Of a DNA stretch of 64,000 nt, positions 53,321-61,719 are shown one piece after another (positions within the stretch are counted from its first letter, which is position 1; every line of letters begins with the position of its first letter). This stretch comes from CAYZJV01 sp964482325 (GTDB taxonomy: Bacteria > Spirochaetota > Spirochaetia > Sphaerochaetales > Sphaerochaetaceae): the NCBI GenBank assembly GCA_964482325.1, contig CAYZXD010000006.1, positions 26,112 to 90,111 on the forward strand, read 5' to 3'. The position numbers and the translations under genes are program-made. The notes under the pieces are model-generated. The model had not been told where the DNA came from and ran no database searches. It saw nothing but the letters and a program-made list of their open reading frames with translations.

Positions 53321-54022
53321 TTACCAGGGGAGTTTAGCGGTAATAGCTGCCCCGATCAGTTGGGCCCCTATTGCATTTAGATGTACTCCGTCAATTGTAG
53401 CGATCAAGTGCCGGTCTTCGCTGCACTGAGCGGCTCTGACTTCATCGGTTCCGATACGCTCGACATCCTCAGCAATCGATGCAGGACTCGGCGGAAAATA
53501 TTCGGTATGACCACCCTGTTCCCGTATTGTCAGTTCGACCGGGGTAGCGATATCACAGAAAGATGCATTTGGTATCTGCGCTGTAATTCGTTCAAGCAGC
53601 GCATTGCGTTCTCTTCGTCTGGTATTCAGTTCAGAGTCCAGCTGTTCTCCAAGGACGGGTAGGGAACAGACAATAAGCGGAATCTGCGTACAAACAGTTT
53701 GCAGCTGTTCAGTACAGATCTGTTCAAACTCATCATGGTTTTCCAAAGCTTCATCAATGGAAAATTGTGCAGACTGCCAGCTTTGATAACGGCGTGCCAT
53801 CTCAGGAAGCAGTAAATCATTTGCCCCGGTCTGCATCACTACGGTCGTATTGCTTCCCAGTAGAGTCTTTCTCTCCAGAGACTTCAGTAATCGCCTGATG
53901 GTTGATGACCAGATTTCTCCTTCCACTCCCCGTGCTTCTGAGGGCATTGGGATGTATCGTCGGTAAGAGATTCCGATACGTCCCGCAGTGAGACTATCAC
54001 CAAAAAGCACTACCTGCTTCAT
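53321..54022 (-). CDS. SGNH/GDSL-type hydrolase
   Basis: A 233-residue esterase-like protein: VVLFGDSLTAGRIGIS (nucleophile Ser in GDSL, about 4-19), MQTGANDLLLPEM (Asn of block III, about 66-78) and DGVHLNAIG near the C-terminus (Asp/His pair). There is no signal peptide, so it is probably cytosolic. The substrate is unknown. Its ATG overlaps the stop of the YhhQ gene (ATGA), so both are on one transcript although their functions look unrelated. Confidence 0.85.
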   Translation of the reverse strand: MKQVVLFGDSLTAGRIGISYRRYIPMPSEARGVEGEIWSSTIRRLLKSLERKTLLGSNTTVVMQTGANDLLLPEMARRYQSWQSAQFSIDEALENHDEFEQICTEQLQTVCTQIPLIVCSLPVLGEQLDSELNTRRRERNALLERITAQIPNASFCDIATPVELTIREQGGHTEYFPPSPASIAEDVERIGTDEVRAAQCSEDRHLIATIDGVHLNAIGAQLIGAAITAKLPW

Positions 54023-54660
54023 GGTTGCTCATCCGATTCCCGTTTCAACCACCAGACTCCCAAATAGCAAAGCGGGGTGTCAAGCAGAGCAAACAAGACC
54101 TTGAAGAGCCAATACGGAATAATCAGGCTGAAAATGAATGGAACCGTATATTGATCAGTTATATGGTAGAAGGCGATGAACATGAAGATGGTAGTGTCAA
54201 TAAACTGACTCACGATGGTACTTACATTGTTGCGCACCCAGAGATACTTTTCTTTCGTAATACGTTTCATGAAAGAGAACGTGAATACGTCCACATGCTG
54301 GGCAATGAAGAATGAAACCAACGAAGCGGCTGTCATGCGCATACTGGATGCAAAGATAGTCTGATAGGATTCCTGAAGGCCCCAGGTGGGATTGGGTGGT
54401 AAGGCAATACAGAGTCCGATCATGGCAAACATGAATACTAACATGGCTGAGGAAATATTGACAAATAATGCACTTGTCTTTCTTCCAAAGACTTCCCCGA
54501 CTACATCAGTGACTAAAAAGAGTATCGGCATAAAGAAGACCCCGACCGATGCCCGTACAGAACCGAGTGTCGTGATCTTGGATCCCAACGTATTGACCAG
54601 CACCATAGAGGTGAGATACAGCGCAAAGAGCACCATTTTTTTTTGATCACGGGTGAGCAT
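54019..54660 (-). CDS. YhhQ-family queuosine precursor transporter (VUT family)
   Basis: A 213-residue integral membrane protein with about six helices. The family pattern is clear: LVNTLGSKITTLG, FFMPILFLVTDVVGEVFGRK (about 43-62), a long middle loop, then FIAQHVDVFTFSFMKRITK and WVRNNVSTIVSQFIDTTIFMFIAFY. YhhQ imports preQ0 or preQ1 for queuosine in tRNA. I looked for a preQ1 riboswitch in the 70-base leader and saw no convincing one. ATG at 54660 behind AAGGAG. Confidence 0.9.
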   Translation of the reverse strand: MLTRDQKKMVLFALYLTSMVLVNTLGSKITTLGSVRASVGVFFMPILFLVTDVVGEVFGRKTSALFVNISSAMLVFMFAMIGLCIALPPNPTWGLQESYQTIFASSMRMTAASLVSFFIAQHVDVFTFSFMKRITKEKYLWVRNNVSTIVSQFIDTTIFMFIAFYHITDQYTVPFIFSLIIPYWLFKVLFALLDTPLCYLGVWWLKRESDEQP

Positions 54661-54730
54661 TTTCGATTCTCCTTTTGTCTGATATGTGCACAGACAGTAC
54701 CGGAAAACCGTTTTTTGGTAAAGAGCGTAT

Positions 54731-56275
54731 CTACCAGTGAACGGGAAGTACCCCGGTAGCCGATCGTTCCTTACTGAGAATGCTGCAGACCGCTGCAAAA
54801 GCTTGTTCAGTGTAATCATAGGCAGCGTAACTGAAACAGTTCTCTGCAAGATACAATAGGTCATAGGGACTGCCGAATGCGATGACCGCCATCGGTAGTC
54901 CGGTCCCGGCAAGGGCGTTTACCAGAGATAGCTGCCCCCGCATTTCATGGCCATTGTACGTTCCCGCTACAATGGCGGTACTTCCTCTGGTCTCTTCCAT
55001 GAGGGCAATAATCTCCTCATTGGACGGGTCCTCTGGTGTGATGATCCCCTTTCCGCCCAGCCGATCGGCAAGATATTGGGTAAAGGGAGCAGCTGATGCG
55101 TTATCAGAAACTGAAGCAGGATAACATCCTATGATCAACGGGTGGTCACCGAGATCAAACAGTTGTGGTTGAGGAAGATTTACAGCACTGACTGAGCGAG
55201 CCATGATCGCACGAATTACGTTCTCATGTTCTTCTGATTCATCAACCTGCATTTCTTCTGACAACTGGAGAGAAAAACGTCCTTTTACTGCTCGGATGCG
55301 AATCAGTGACTGTTCCTGTTCTTCCCAATTCAGATATTCATTCCGATAGCTATCCTGTAGTGACTGAGCCACTGATTCCACCGATTCGTAATGTTCTCCA
55401 AGCAGAACCAGATCAGCTCCTGCCTTGATCGATTCCACAGCTGCATGTTCTGTTTCCACTATGGAACTGAAATGCGGATCCTGAATCGACTGGGTACACA
55501 CGAGTCCCTGATACTGCAGGTGCTCACGCAGCGTATGAGTGATTACCGCACGTGACAGAGAGGCTACGATCGGTTGTTCCTCCAATGCTTCGATAAACTG
55601 ATGTCCTACCTGGATTGCCGGTATATTTTGCGTTATAGCAGCAGTAAAAGGTACACACTCTTCAGATTCCCATTCCTCACGGGATTTTGTACAGACATAC
55701 AGCCTAGTCTGTTCATCCTGATCGCTGTCCCCGATACCGGGAAAGAGCGTTCCCATAGCCATAACACCGTTATCGGTGAGACCGCGAATCATGGCTGTGG
55801 CGAATTCTGCAACAACCTCAGGCTGATCACTGTATGCACGGGAACCGGTAACTGGATGGAGTCTGCTCGTACTCACTGATAGATTGGGAGCAATTGCACA
55901 TTGGATACCATAGGAACGAAGTTGTCGGGCGAGTATTCGTCCGGATGTGTAGGCATTACCTGGATCTGCAGTAGCTCCAACTGCCATCGCACCCGGGATG
56001 TGTGGGGTTTCTGCCGGCAGGGTATTATACGTACCTCCTTCCTCGGCAATCAGGATCAGCGGTTCCAGTTGGGTCTCCGTATAGATAAGCTCTCGGATAT
56101 CGCGACACAGTGAAGTAAGTTGTTCTGCACTCTCAATATTCCTTTTCTGCAGTAAGACATTACCGATTTTCCAGGTCTGCACGAGGTATCGGAAATGGTC
56201 ATCAATTTCTGTCTGCTGAAGTGAAATAACGAGGTGCTGTCCAATCGATTGTTCAAAAGTCAGTTCCTGATACAT
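54731..56275 (-). CDS. GH3 (NagZ-like) protein with altered catalytic residues
   Basis: A 514-residue cytosolic protein (no signal peptide) with the two-domain GH3 layout: TIM-barrel part about 1-340 and an alpha/beta part about 380-514. Family landmarks are present but changed: LIAEEGGTYNTLP for the usual DQEGGRVxRL, MAMGTLFPGIGDSDQDEQ (about 172-189) for KHFPGHGDTxxDSH, and GLVCTQSIQDP (about 257-267) where the nucleophile Asp of VxTDDL should be. With the nucleophile and the dyad His gone, it is probably not an active hexosaminidase; it may bind muropeptides or sugars. ATG behind AAGGAG. Confidence 0.75.
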   Translation of the reverse strand: MYQELTFEQSIGQHLVISLQQTEIDDHFRYLVQTWKIGNVLLQKRNIESAEQLTSLCRDIRELIYTETQLEPLILIAEEGGTYNTLPAETPHIPGAMAVGATADPGNAYTSGRILARQLRSYGIQCAIAPNLSVSTSRLHPVTGSRAYSDQPEVVAEFATAMIRGLTDNGVMAMGTLFPGIGDSDQDEQTRLYVCTKSREEWESEECVPFTAAITQNIPAIQVGHQFIEALEEQPIVASLSRAVITHTLREHLQYQGLVCTQSIQDPHFSSIVETEHAAVESIKAGADLVLLGEHYESVESVAQSLQDSYRNEYLNWEEQEQSLIRIRAVKGRFSLQLSEEMQVDESEEHENVIRAIMARSVSAVNLPQPQLFDLGDHPLIIGCYPASVSDNASAAPFTQYLADRLGGKGIITPEDPSNEEIIALMEETRGSTAIVAGTYNGHEMRGQLSLVNALAGTGLPMAVIAFGSPYDLLYLAENCFSYAAYDYTEQAFAAVCSILSKERSATGVLPVHW

Positions 56276-56342
56276 GGAGAACTCCTTGGATACGTATCGT
56301 GTACCATACTTAGGCAAATACAATTAACAAATACACTTGCAT

Positions 56343-56365
56343 AAAAACCGTAGCACTGAGACGGT
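56343..56365 (-). terminator. weak intrinsic terminator after the LysR gene
   Basis: Minus strand ACCGT, 9-base loop, ACGGT then TTTTTA. Short stem with a good U tract, about 33 bases after the stop codon. Confidence 0.45.
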
Positions 56366-56397
56366 GTGTATGTCAATGGAAACGGCTGAGCAGGTAC

Positions 56398-57309
56398 TCA
56401 TGGATCTTCGGTTATTACAGCTGCACGTTTACACTCCCGGTAAAAATCAAGAAAGCGTGGGGTATACTGAGAATTCTTGGTGAAGACAAAGTTAAATTCC
56501 CGACTTACCTGCCACTCTTTGATTGGAAGTTCGGTGATATTCTCTTGTTCAATCGCATCACGTGCCGCAGCTTCATATAAAAATGATATTCCGTGATCTC
56601 GACTCACCAGATACTTGATCACGTTCAGGTTGCCAATCTCATCTACGTGGGAGAAACTTTCTGGGGTGAGCCCGCTTTCTGCCAGATACCGTTCCAATAC
56701 CCCCCGGGTTCCCGATCCCCTCTCACGAATGATGAGACGTTCTTCAAGTAACATCTCCAGTGTAGGTTCAGTATGCCGTTCAAGGCAGGCCTGCGATCCA
56801 ATGCCAATAAACCGTTCATGAGACCAGAGTCGGTAATCATAGCTATTTTTATCAAAAGCCCCTTCGATAAAAGCGACATCAATGGTTCCCTCATCGAGCA
56901 TCCCCAGTAGGTTTTCGGTGTTGTCAACATATAACGTGATGTTACGTTGCGGATCAGCATCTATTAGTCGACTGAGCAGCGGTGGGAGTATGAATTCTCC
57001 AATAGAAAGCGTGGCGCCGAATGTGATGGAAGAGGAAATCGTCTCTGTTGTGAACTCGCCGGTGAAACGTTTGATATCTCGATCCAGTGATTGGGCAAAC
57101 TCATAATATCTCCTGCCTTGTTCAGTCAGGACCACCTGTCGACCGTGCAAAACATACAGTTGTTGCCCCAGCTTGTCCTGGAGCACCTGCATGTGCTGCG
57201 AGACAGCTGGCTGGGTGATGTGCAGAGCCTCTGCCGCCTGTGAAAAACTCATATACCTACAGACGGCCAGAAATGTATTGATACGAAAATCAAGCATGTA
57301 ATCAACCAT
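56398..57309 (-). CDS. LysR-type transcriptional regulator
   Basis: A 303-residue LysR regulator. The winged HTH is at about 8-65 (FLAVCRYMSFSQAAEALHITQPAVSQHMQVLQDKLGQQL) and the periplasmic-binding-like effector domain at about 90-295. It is divergent from the yeiH-like gene, the same arrangement as yeiE/yeiH in enterobacteria, so it probably controls that gene. The ATG at 57309 has no SD and follows a TATAAT by 8 bases; an ATG at 57297 starts closer to the family consensus, also without SD. Confidence 0.9.
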   Translation of the reverse strand: MVDYMLDFRINTFLAVCRYMSFSQAAEALHITQPAVSQHMQVLQDKLGQQLYVLHGRQVVLTEQGRRYYEFAQSLDRDIKRFTGEFTTETISSSITFGATLSIGEFILPPLLSRLIDADPQRNITLYVDNTENLLGMLDEGTIDVAFIEGAFDKNSYDYRLWSHERFIGIGSQACLERHTEPTLEMLLEERLIIRERGSGTRGVLERYLAESGLTPESFSHVDEIGNLNVIKYLVSRDHGISFLYEAAARDAIEQENITELPIKEWQVSREFNFVFTKNSQYTPRFLDFYRECKRAAVITEDP

Positions 57310-57313
57310 TAGA

Positions 57314-57347
57314 AAAAATTATAATTATATTATAAAATATAATTTTT
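57314..57347. promoter_or_regulatory. AT-only divergent regulatory region with 10-bp inverted repeat
   Basis: AAAAATTATA, 14 bases, TATAATTTTT, inside a stretch (57313-57353) of nothing but A and T. On the minus strand TATAAT (57318-57323) lies 8 bases before the LysR start. Geometry suits a LysR-type site (two arms across a promoter), but low complexity makes chance repeats likely. Confidence 0.45.
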
Positions 57348-57363
57348 AATTATGGAATATATC

Positions 57364-57372
57364 TGGTAGATT
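57364..57372 (+). promoter_or_regulatory. yeiH-like gene extended -10, leaderless
   Basis: TGG directly before TAGATT, then six bases (TCTGCC) and ATG. The -35 region is poor (TTTTAA at 57344-57349), as expected for an extended -10 or an activated promoter. The predicted +1 is the A of the ATG; no SD. Confidence 0.5.
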
Positions 57373-57378
57373 TCTGCC

Positions 57379-58407
57379 ATGAATACTCACCGGTCACCTC
57401 GCAATATCGTATCATTTTGGCGATTCCTTCCCGGAATCATTGTATCTGTACTATTAGCCGTTGTAGGGAAATACCTGCAGAAAATCACACCGAATGGGGT
57501 CGTGAGTGCAAGCGTGTATGCGCTGGTCATCGGAATGATTCTCCACCCACTGGTACGTCGATACTCCATCTTTACCGAAGGGATACTCTTTACCGGGAGA
57601 AAGCTGCTGCGTTTTGCCATTGTTGGGATGGGAGTGACGCTGCATGTCACCCAAGTAGTACAGATAGGATCATTTTCACTGATAGTAATGCTGTTTACCC
57701 TGGCCACAGCCTTCGGCGGCGGGTATGTATTAGGTCGCATGTTAGGTATGCCTTGGCGTCAATCGAGTCTGATATCTGCCGGTACGGGCATCTGCGGGGG
57801 GTCTGCTATTGCTGCGATCGCCCCGGTAATAGATGCTAAGTCCCAAGACATTACCTATGCGCTTTCAGCCACCTTTATCTTCGACCTGCTGATGGTAATT
57901 CTGTTTCCCCTCATGGGGCGCGCTCTCGGCATGTCTGATTCCGGATTTGGTCTCTGGACAGGAACTGCAGTAAACGATACTTCATCAGTTGTCGCTGCCG
58001 GATATGCCTTCTCTGAGACTGCGGGGAATTTTTCAATTGTTGTGAAATTGACAAGAACACTTGCTATCGTTCCTGCAGTACTGATCTTTTCTTTTATTCA
58101 ACTGTGTTCAACAAGGAGTTCCAAGGGTAAGCAGGTTTCCCTGCGCACCGTATTCCCTTGGTTTGTCCTATTGTTTCTCGGTGTGGTGGTCCTGAACAGT
58201 ATGGGAATTATTCCTGTGGGCACTGCCGATGGTATTTCATCGTCGGGAAAATTCTGTATGGTGATGGCACTTGGGGCGATTGGATTAAGAACCGATGCCA
58301 TTCATCTGGCTCGATCTGGACTCAAGCCGATGGTCCACGGGTTTGTCATTTCGGCCATGGTGATTGTGGTTTCCTATATTGTGCAGAAGTTACTGCATCA
58401 ACTGTGA
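57379..58407 (+). CDS. YeiH-family putative sulfate-exporter-type membrane protein
   Basis: A 342-residue membrane protein (PF03601, about ten helices): PGIIVSVLLAVVGKYLQ at the start, then FAIVGMGVTLHVTQVVQIG, SLISAGTGICGGSAIAAIAPVI (about 132-153), WTGTAVNDTSSVVAAGYAFS (about 194-213) and the late GLRTDAIHLARSGLKPMVHGF. The family is called putative sulfate exporters, but evidence for the substrate is thin. Control by the divergent LysR gene is likely. Confidence 0.88.
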   Translation: MNTHRSPRNIVSFWRFLPGIIVSVLLAVVGKYLQKITPNGVVSASVYALVIGMILHPLVRRYSIFTEGILFTGRKLLRFAIVGMGVTLHVTQVVQIGSFSLIVMLFTLATAFGGGYVLGRMLGMPWRQSSLISAGTGICGGSAIAAIAPVIDAKSQDITYALSATFIFDLLMVILFPLMGRALGMSDSGFGLWTGTAVNDTSSVVAAGYAFSETAGNFSIVVKLTRTLAIVPAVLIFSFIQLCSTRSSKGKQVSLRTVFPWFVLLFLGVVVLNSMGIIPVGTADGISSSGKFCMVMALGAIGLRTDAIHLARSGLKPMVHGFVISAMVIVVSYIVQKLLHQL

Positions 58408-58434
58408 TAAAAAAGCAATGAGGAAAGAAATATG

Positions 58435-58462
58435 TTGCATTTTGTTGCGCAATTGGTATACT
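58435..58462 (+). promoter_or_regulatory. carbamate kinase gene promoter
   Basis: TTGCAT, 16 bases ending in TGG, TATACT. Predicted start near 58469; the 36-base leader holds GGAG. Confidence 0.55.
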
Positions 58463-58504
58463 AATCCTAAACAATACGTGCACGATCAGCACTATGGAGT
58501 AGGT

Positions 58505-59452
58505 ATGGATACAGGAAAACTAATTGTCATTGCCATCGGCGGGAATTCCCTCATTGAGGATTCGAAACATGTTACAGTTTCCAGTCAGTATGAAGCAGCT
58601 CGCAAAACGGCACATCATATTGTTCGTCTTGTAGAGGCAGGGCATCGAGTAGTCATAGCTCACGGAAATGGTCCTCAAGTAGGCTTTATTCTGTTACGAG
58701 CTGAATTTTCCAAATCGATTCTACATATGGTTCCCCTCGATTCCTGTGTAGCCGATACACAGGGTGCTATAGGATATCAGCTCCAAATGGCGTTACATAA
58801 TGAATTTGCCGCAAGAAACCTGATCCCCCAGGTTGCTACCGTGGTCACCCAGGTGGAAGTACATCCGGATGATCCGTCATTCTCCCATCCTACCAAACCG
58901 ATCGGTTCTTTTATGTCGAAAGATGATGCAGACCACCATCGAATGCAGGATGGCTGGGATGTCATCGAAGATGCCGGACGGGGGTATCGGCGGGTAGTTG
59001 CCTCTCCAAAACCGGTATCGATAATTGAACTCGAGACCGTTCGGACCTTGGTGAATCAGGGTATTATCGTGATAGCTGCAGGGGGAGGCGGTATTCCAGT
59101 GGTGCGTCATGAAGACGGATCGCTTGAAGGAAGAGAGGCTGTAATCGACAAGGACCTTGCTGCCGCACTGATGGCAAAAGAACTCCACGCCGATCTCTTT
59201 GTTATTTCCACTGCAGTGGAGAAGGTCTGCCTCAATTACGGTAAGGAAAATCAACAGGAACTCGATACAATCACCCTTGATCAGTGTCAGCAGTATGTTG
59301 AGGAGAAACACTTCGCACCCGGGAGTATGCTTCCAAAAATTCAGGCAATGATGGATTTTGTGAGAACTACCGGTAATACCGGCCTGATTACCAGTCCCGA
59401 GTACATCTATGATGCATTATACGAGGATCGGGGAACGAAAATCGTCAAGTAA
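58505..59452 (+). CDS. arcC: carbamate kinase
   Basis: Makes ATP from carbamoyl phosphate at the end of arginine-deiminase, agmatine or purine/allantoin catabolism. The 315 residues show VIAIGGNSLIE (about 8-18), VIAHGNGPQVGFILLRAE, PLDSCVADTQGAIGYQLQ, VIAAGGGGIPVVRHEDG and DKDLAAALMAKELHADLFVISTAVEKVCLNYGK. There are no arcA or arcB neighbours, so the source of carbamoyl phosphate is unknown. ATG at 58505 with GGAG ahead; its own promoter separates it from the yeiH-like gene. It ends 2 bases from the convergent DUF4105 gene with no terminator. Confidence 0.94.
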   Translation: MDTGKLIVIAIGGNSLIEDSKHVTVSSQYEAARKTAHHIVRLVEAGHRVVIAHGNGPQVGFILLRAEFSKSILHMVPLDSCVADTQGAIGYQLQMALHNEFAARNLIPQVATVVTQVEVHPDDPSFSHPTKPIGSFMSKDDADHHRMQDGWDVIEDAGRGYRRVVASPKPVSIIELETVRTLVNQGIIVIAAGGGGIPVVRHEDGSLEGREAVIDKDLAAALMAKELHADLFVISTAVEKVCLNYGKENQQELDTITLDQCQQYVEEKHFAPGSMLPKIQAMMDFVRTTGNTGLITSPEYIYDALYEDRGTKIVK

Positions 59453-59454
59453 GG

Positions 59455-60843
59455 CTATGCCTCAGCATCATCGATTTTTGGTACTCCCCAGCGGGTGATC
59501 CGTTCGAAATCGATGGTGCTGTTCGCAACGTATAATGGCACCATCGTGACAAGAATCAACCAGTTATCCTGAATCAGGACCTGATTGAGCACCCCTTTCA
59601 TGACCACCAGAGCCAGCGCAAGAATTGCCAATGCTGTATTTGCTCGTCTGAATCGGCTCATCGCTGTCTGATTTCCCCGCAATCCACGGATGATCTGCAC
59701 GGACATGATGAGCAGCCACGGTGATACAAATACAATATTTTCATTAAAGTATGTAACATCATGACTACTGAAGGCCATCATAAACAGCAGTAACGTTGCC
59801 AGCAGTCCACCTGCGAGAGTCCATGATAGGGTGAAAAGACCGTAGACGAACATTCCCGTCCTGCGAATAGTGGTAAAACGACTTTTTGGCATGAGACGTC
59901 CACTCATGATCGAAAGCAGTGCAGCAGCGAGGGCGATCAGCGCGAATTTCCCAGTCAATGAAATATTTTCCGTTGCTGTTTCCGCCCGGATACCTGCGGT
60001 CGCCGTGTACAGTGTTTCTTCCGATTCAGCAAGTGCAGTGACTGTACCATTTCGATCCGTGTAGGAAAACTCGGCTACTGCCTCCTCTAAAACTGCAGGA
60101 AGAAACATCGCTTCCCACAAACTTGCCGGAGAGTCGATGCACCCGCTTTGTAAAAAATTGAGTACCCAGTAAATCAGTGGATCCGAATAGGTGTGCCGGT
60201 TGACCAGTTGCCGAATGGTGGCCTGGGCTCCAATGGCAGTTGCCCATGTCTTCAGCTGTCCATCGGTTGCTGCATTAAGAATATCACGAATGCGGGTTGA
60301 ACAATTCTCACGATAATGATGATACAGATAGGTATTCTGCGGTTCTTGAATATTGTAGTTGAGAAATTGCACAAGAGCTTTTTTTACATCAGGAGCAAGG
60401 GAGAGGGAAAGGGAGGTGATCGTCCGATCTTCTTCGCGTGCAAGATCGTAACGTGCCGGGGCAGACGTGGTCCATACCTCATAAAAGAGGCGTCCGAGTG
60501 CAAAGGTGCGATAAAAATCATCAGAAAAGCTGAATATACCGTAATCATACATCACGCTGCGGTTTGTTACCGTATGAGTCACCACGAGTGCCGTGTGGCC
60601 GAACCACACATACAGGGGGTCACCTCTTCCCATGGTGACAAGAGAAATTTCTAGGAAATCCACATCATCACCATCCTCACGGGAGTCGGGTGAAAAGAAG
60701 TCTGTCTGCTCAAGCAGCGCCTCTGATCGATACGGATCTGACGGGAAATTCTGCGGCATCATGGAAACTGCTGAAAGACTGCCGATCACGGTAAACAACA
60801 GACTCACCGTCAGCAGGCGAAGTGCATGTTTTTTGCTCATCAT
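59455..60843 (-). CDS. DUF4105 (Lnb-like) exported membrane protein
   Basis: A 462-residue protein with a signal peptide (about 1-26), a periplasmic DUF4105 domain (about 60-250) and four or five C-terminal membrane helices (about 300-450). The domain shows GRGDPLYVWFGHTALVV and YDYGIFSF, then YLYHHYRENCSTRIRDIL, whose His and Cys resemble the papain-like NlpC/P60 active site, so an amidase or peptidase acting on envelope lipids or peptides is possible. Substrate unknown. The ATG at 60843 has no SD and sits 6 bases behind an extended -10. Confidence 0.8.
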   Translation of the reverse strand: MMSKKHALRLLTVSLLFTVIGSLSAVSMMPQNFPSDPYRSEALLEQTDFFSPDSREDGDDVDFLEISLVTMGRGDPLYVWFGHTALVVTHTVTNRSVMYDYGIFSFSDDFYRTFALGRLFYEVWTTSAPARYDLAREEDRTITSLSLSLAPDVKKALVQFLNYNIQEPQNTYLYHHYRENCSTRIRDILNAATDGQLKTWATAIGAQATIRQLVNRHTYSDPLIYWVLNFLQSGCIDSPASLWEAMFLPAVLEEAVAEFSYTDRNGTVTALAESEETLYTATAGIRAETATENISLTGKFALIALAAALLSIMSGRLMPKSRFTTIRRTGMFVYGLFTLSWTLAGGLLATLLLFMMAFSSHDVTYFNENIVFVSPWLLIMSVQIIRGLRGNQTAMSRFRRANTALAILALALVVMKGVLNQVLIQDNWLILVTMVPLYVANSTIDFERITRWGVPKIDDAEA

Positions 60844-60849
60844 GGGCCC

Positions 60850-60858
60850 ATTCTATCA
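60850..60858 (-). promoter_or_regulatory. DUF4105 gene extended -10, leaderless
   Basis: Minus strand TGA directly before TAGAAT, six bases (GGGCCC), then ATG. No good -35. The predicted +1 is the A of the ATG. Confidence 0.45.
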
Positions 60859-60875
60859 CACTATCTGCAGTTTGG

Positions 60876-60902
60876 TTGACAGAGTTTCACTGACCAGATA
60901 CT
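60876..60902 (+). promoter_or_regulatory. possible recO promoter
   Basis: Perfect TTGACA with GATACT only 15 bases later; spacing is short, so use is uncertain. Confidence 0.35.
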
Positions 60903-60936
60903 CTGATGCAGTATTCGATGACGACAAGAGGGATTA

Positions 60937-61698
60937 ATGGAGCGAAATCTCACCAGTTCAGCGATTGTGCTTACCCACAGACGATGGGGGGATCTGCATC
61001 GACTGGTAACGCTCCTCTCAGCCGATCTTGGCGTGTTCACTGCAGTTGCATATGGCGCTCGTAAAGGGAAACTGGCAGGAGGTATTGAGCCTGGAACGAT
61101 TGGGACCTGTTATCTGTATCGTAATCCGGCACGTAATGAGTTTACCCTTACCGATGTTGATGTGATCTTTTCGGTCGATGCCATCCGAGAAGATCTTCGA
61201 CGGTTATACGCAGCTCAGGTGATGATAGAAATTGCACTGCGGATGCATGGAGGTGATTATACGGCACTGTATCAGACCTTGGGAACATCATTGATGCTCT
61301 TGCCGTCATCTGAAGTAGCACCGCATCTTGATCTCATTCAGTATATCTGGCGATGGATCAGCATCATGGGACTGGAAGCTGATCTTACCGAGTGTCCGGT
61401 ATGTTCCACTACGTATGCAGATGATGAAATACTCTCTTTCCATACGGGCATGCATACCCCTTGCTGTGCCCACTGCGGCACGGTGGACAGTTCAGATTAC
61501 GCTTATCATCTCGGACCGGGAGGAAGACGATATCTGAAATATACCCGAAATCTGCGTGAAGATGAGGCGGTGTTGGTTCCCCTGAGTGAGAGTGCATCAC
61601 TGCGTATGCTCCGGTACATGATCCGATATGCAGAAACGATTCTCGGAAACTCATTGAAGAGTCTATCCGGGGGAGTCCCGCTTAGTGTCCTGTTATGA
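60937..61698 (+). CDS. recO: DNA repair protein RecO
   Basis: Helps RecR load RecA on gapped DNA. The 253 residues have the N-terminal OB fold (SAIVLTHRRWGDLHRLVTLLSADLGVFTAVAYGARKG), a helical core and a four-Cys zinc site (CPVC near 152-155 and CCAHC near 175-179). ATG behind GAGGG. It is 21 bases upstream of recJ, which acts in the same RecFOR gap-repair route, and is probably co-transcribed with it. Confidence 0.9.
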   Translation: MERNLTSSAIVLTHRRWGDLHRLVTLLSADLGVFTAVAYGARKGKLAGGIEPGTIGTCYLYRNPARNEFTLTDVDVIFSVDAIREDLRRLYAAQVMIEIALRMHGGDYTALYQTLGTSLMLLPSSEVAPHLDLIQYIWRWISIMGLEADLTECPVCSTTYADDEILSFHTGMHTPCCAHCGTVDSSDYAYHLGPGGRRYLKYTRNLREDEAVLVPLSESASLRMLRYMIRYAETILGNSLKSLSGGVPLSVLL

Positions 61699-61719
61699 AT
61701 ATTACAGTAAGGTTGTTAT

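Noticed and set aside
54661..54730. preQ1 riboswitch upstream of the YhhQ gene
   Set aside because: I looked for the short hairpin and A-rich pseudoknot tail; the 70 bases do not show them convincingly.
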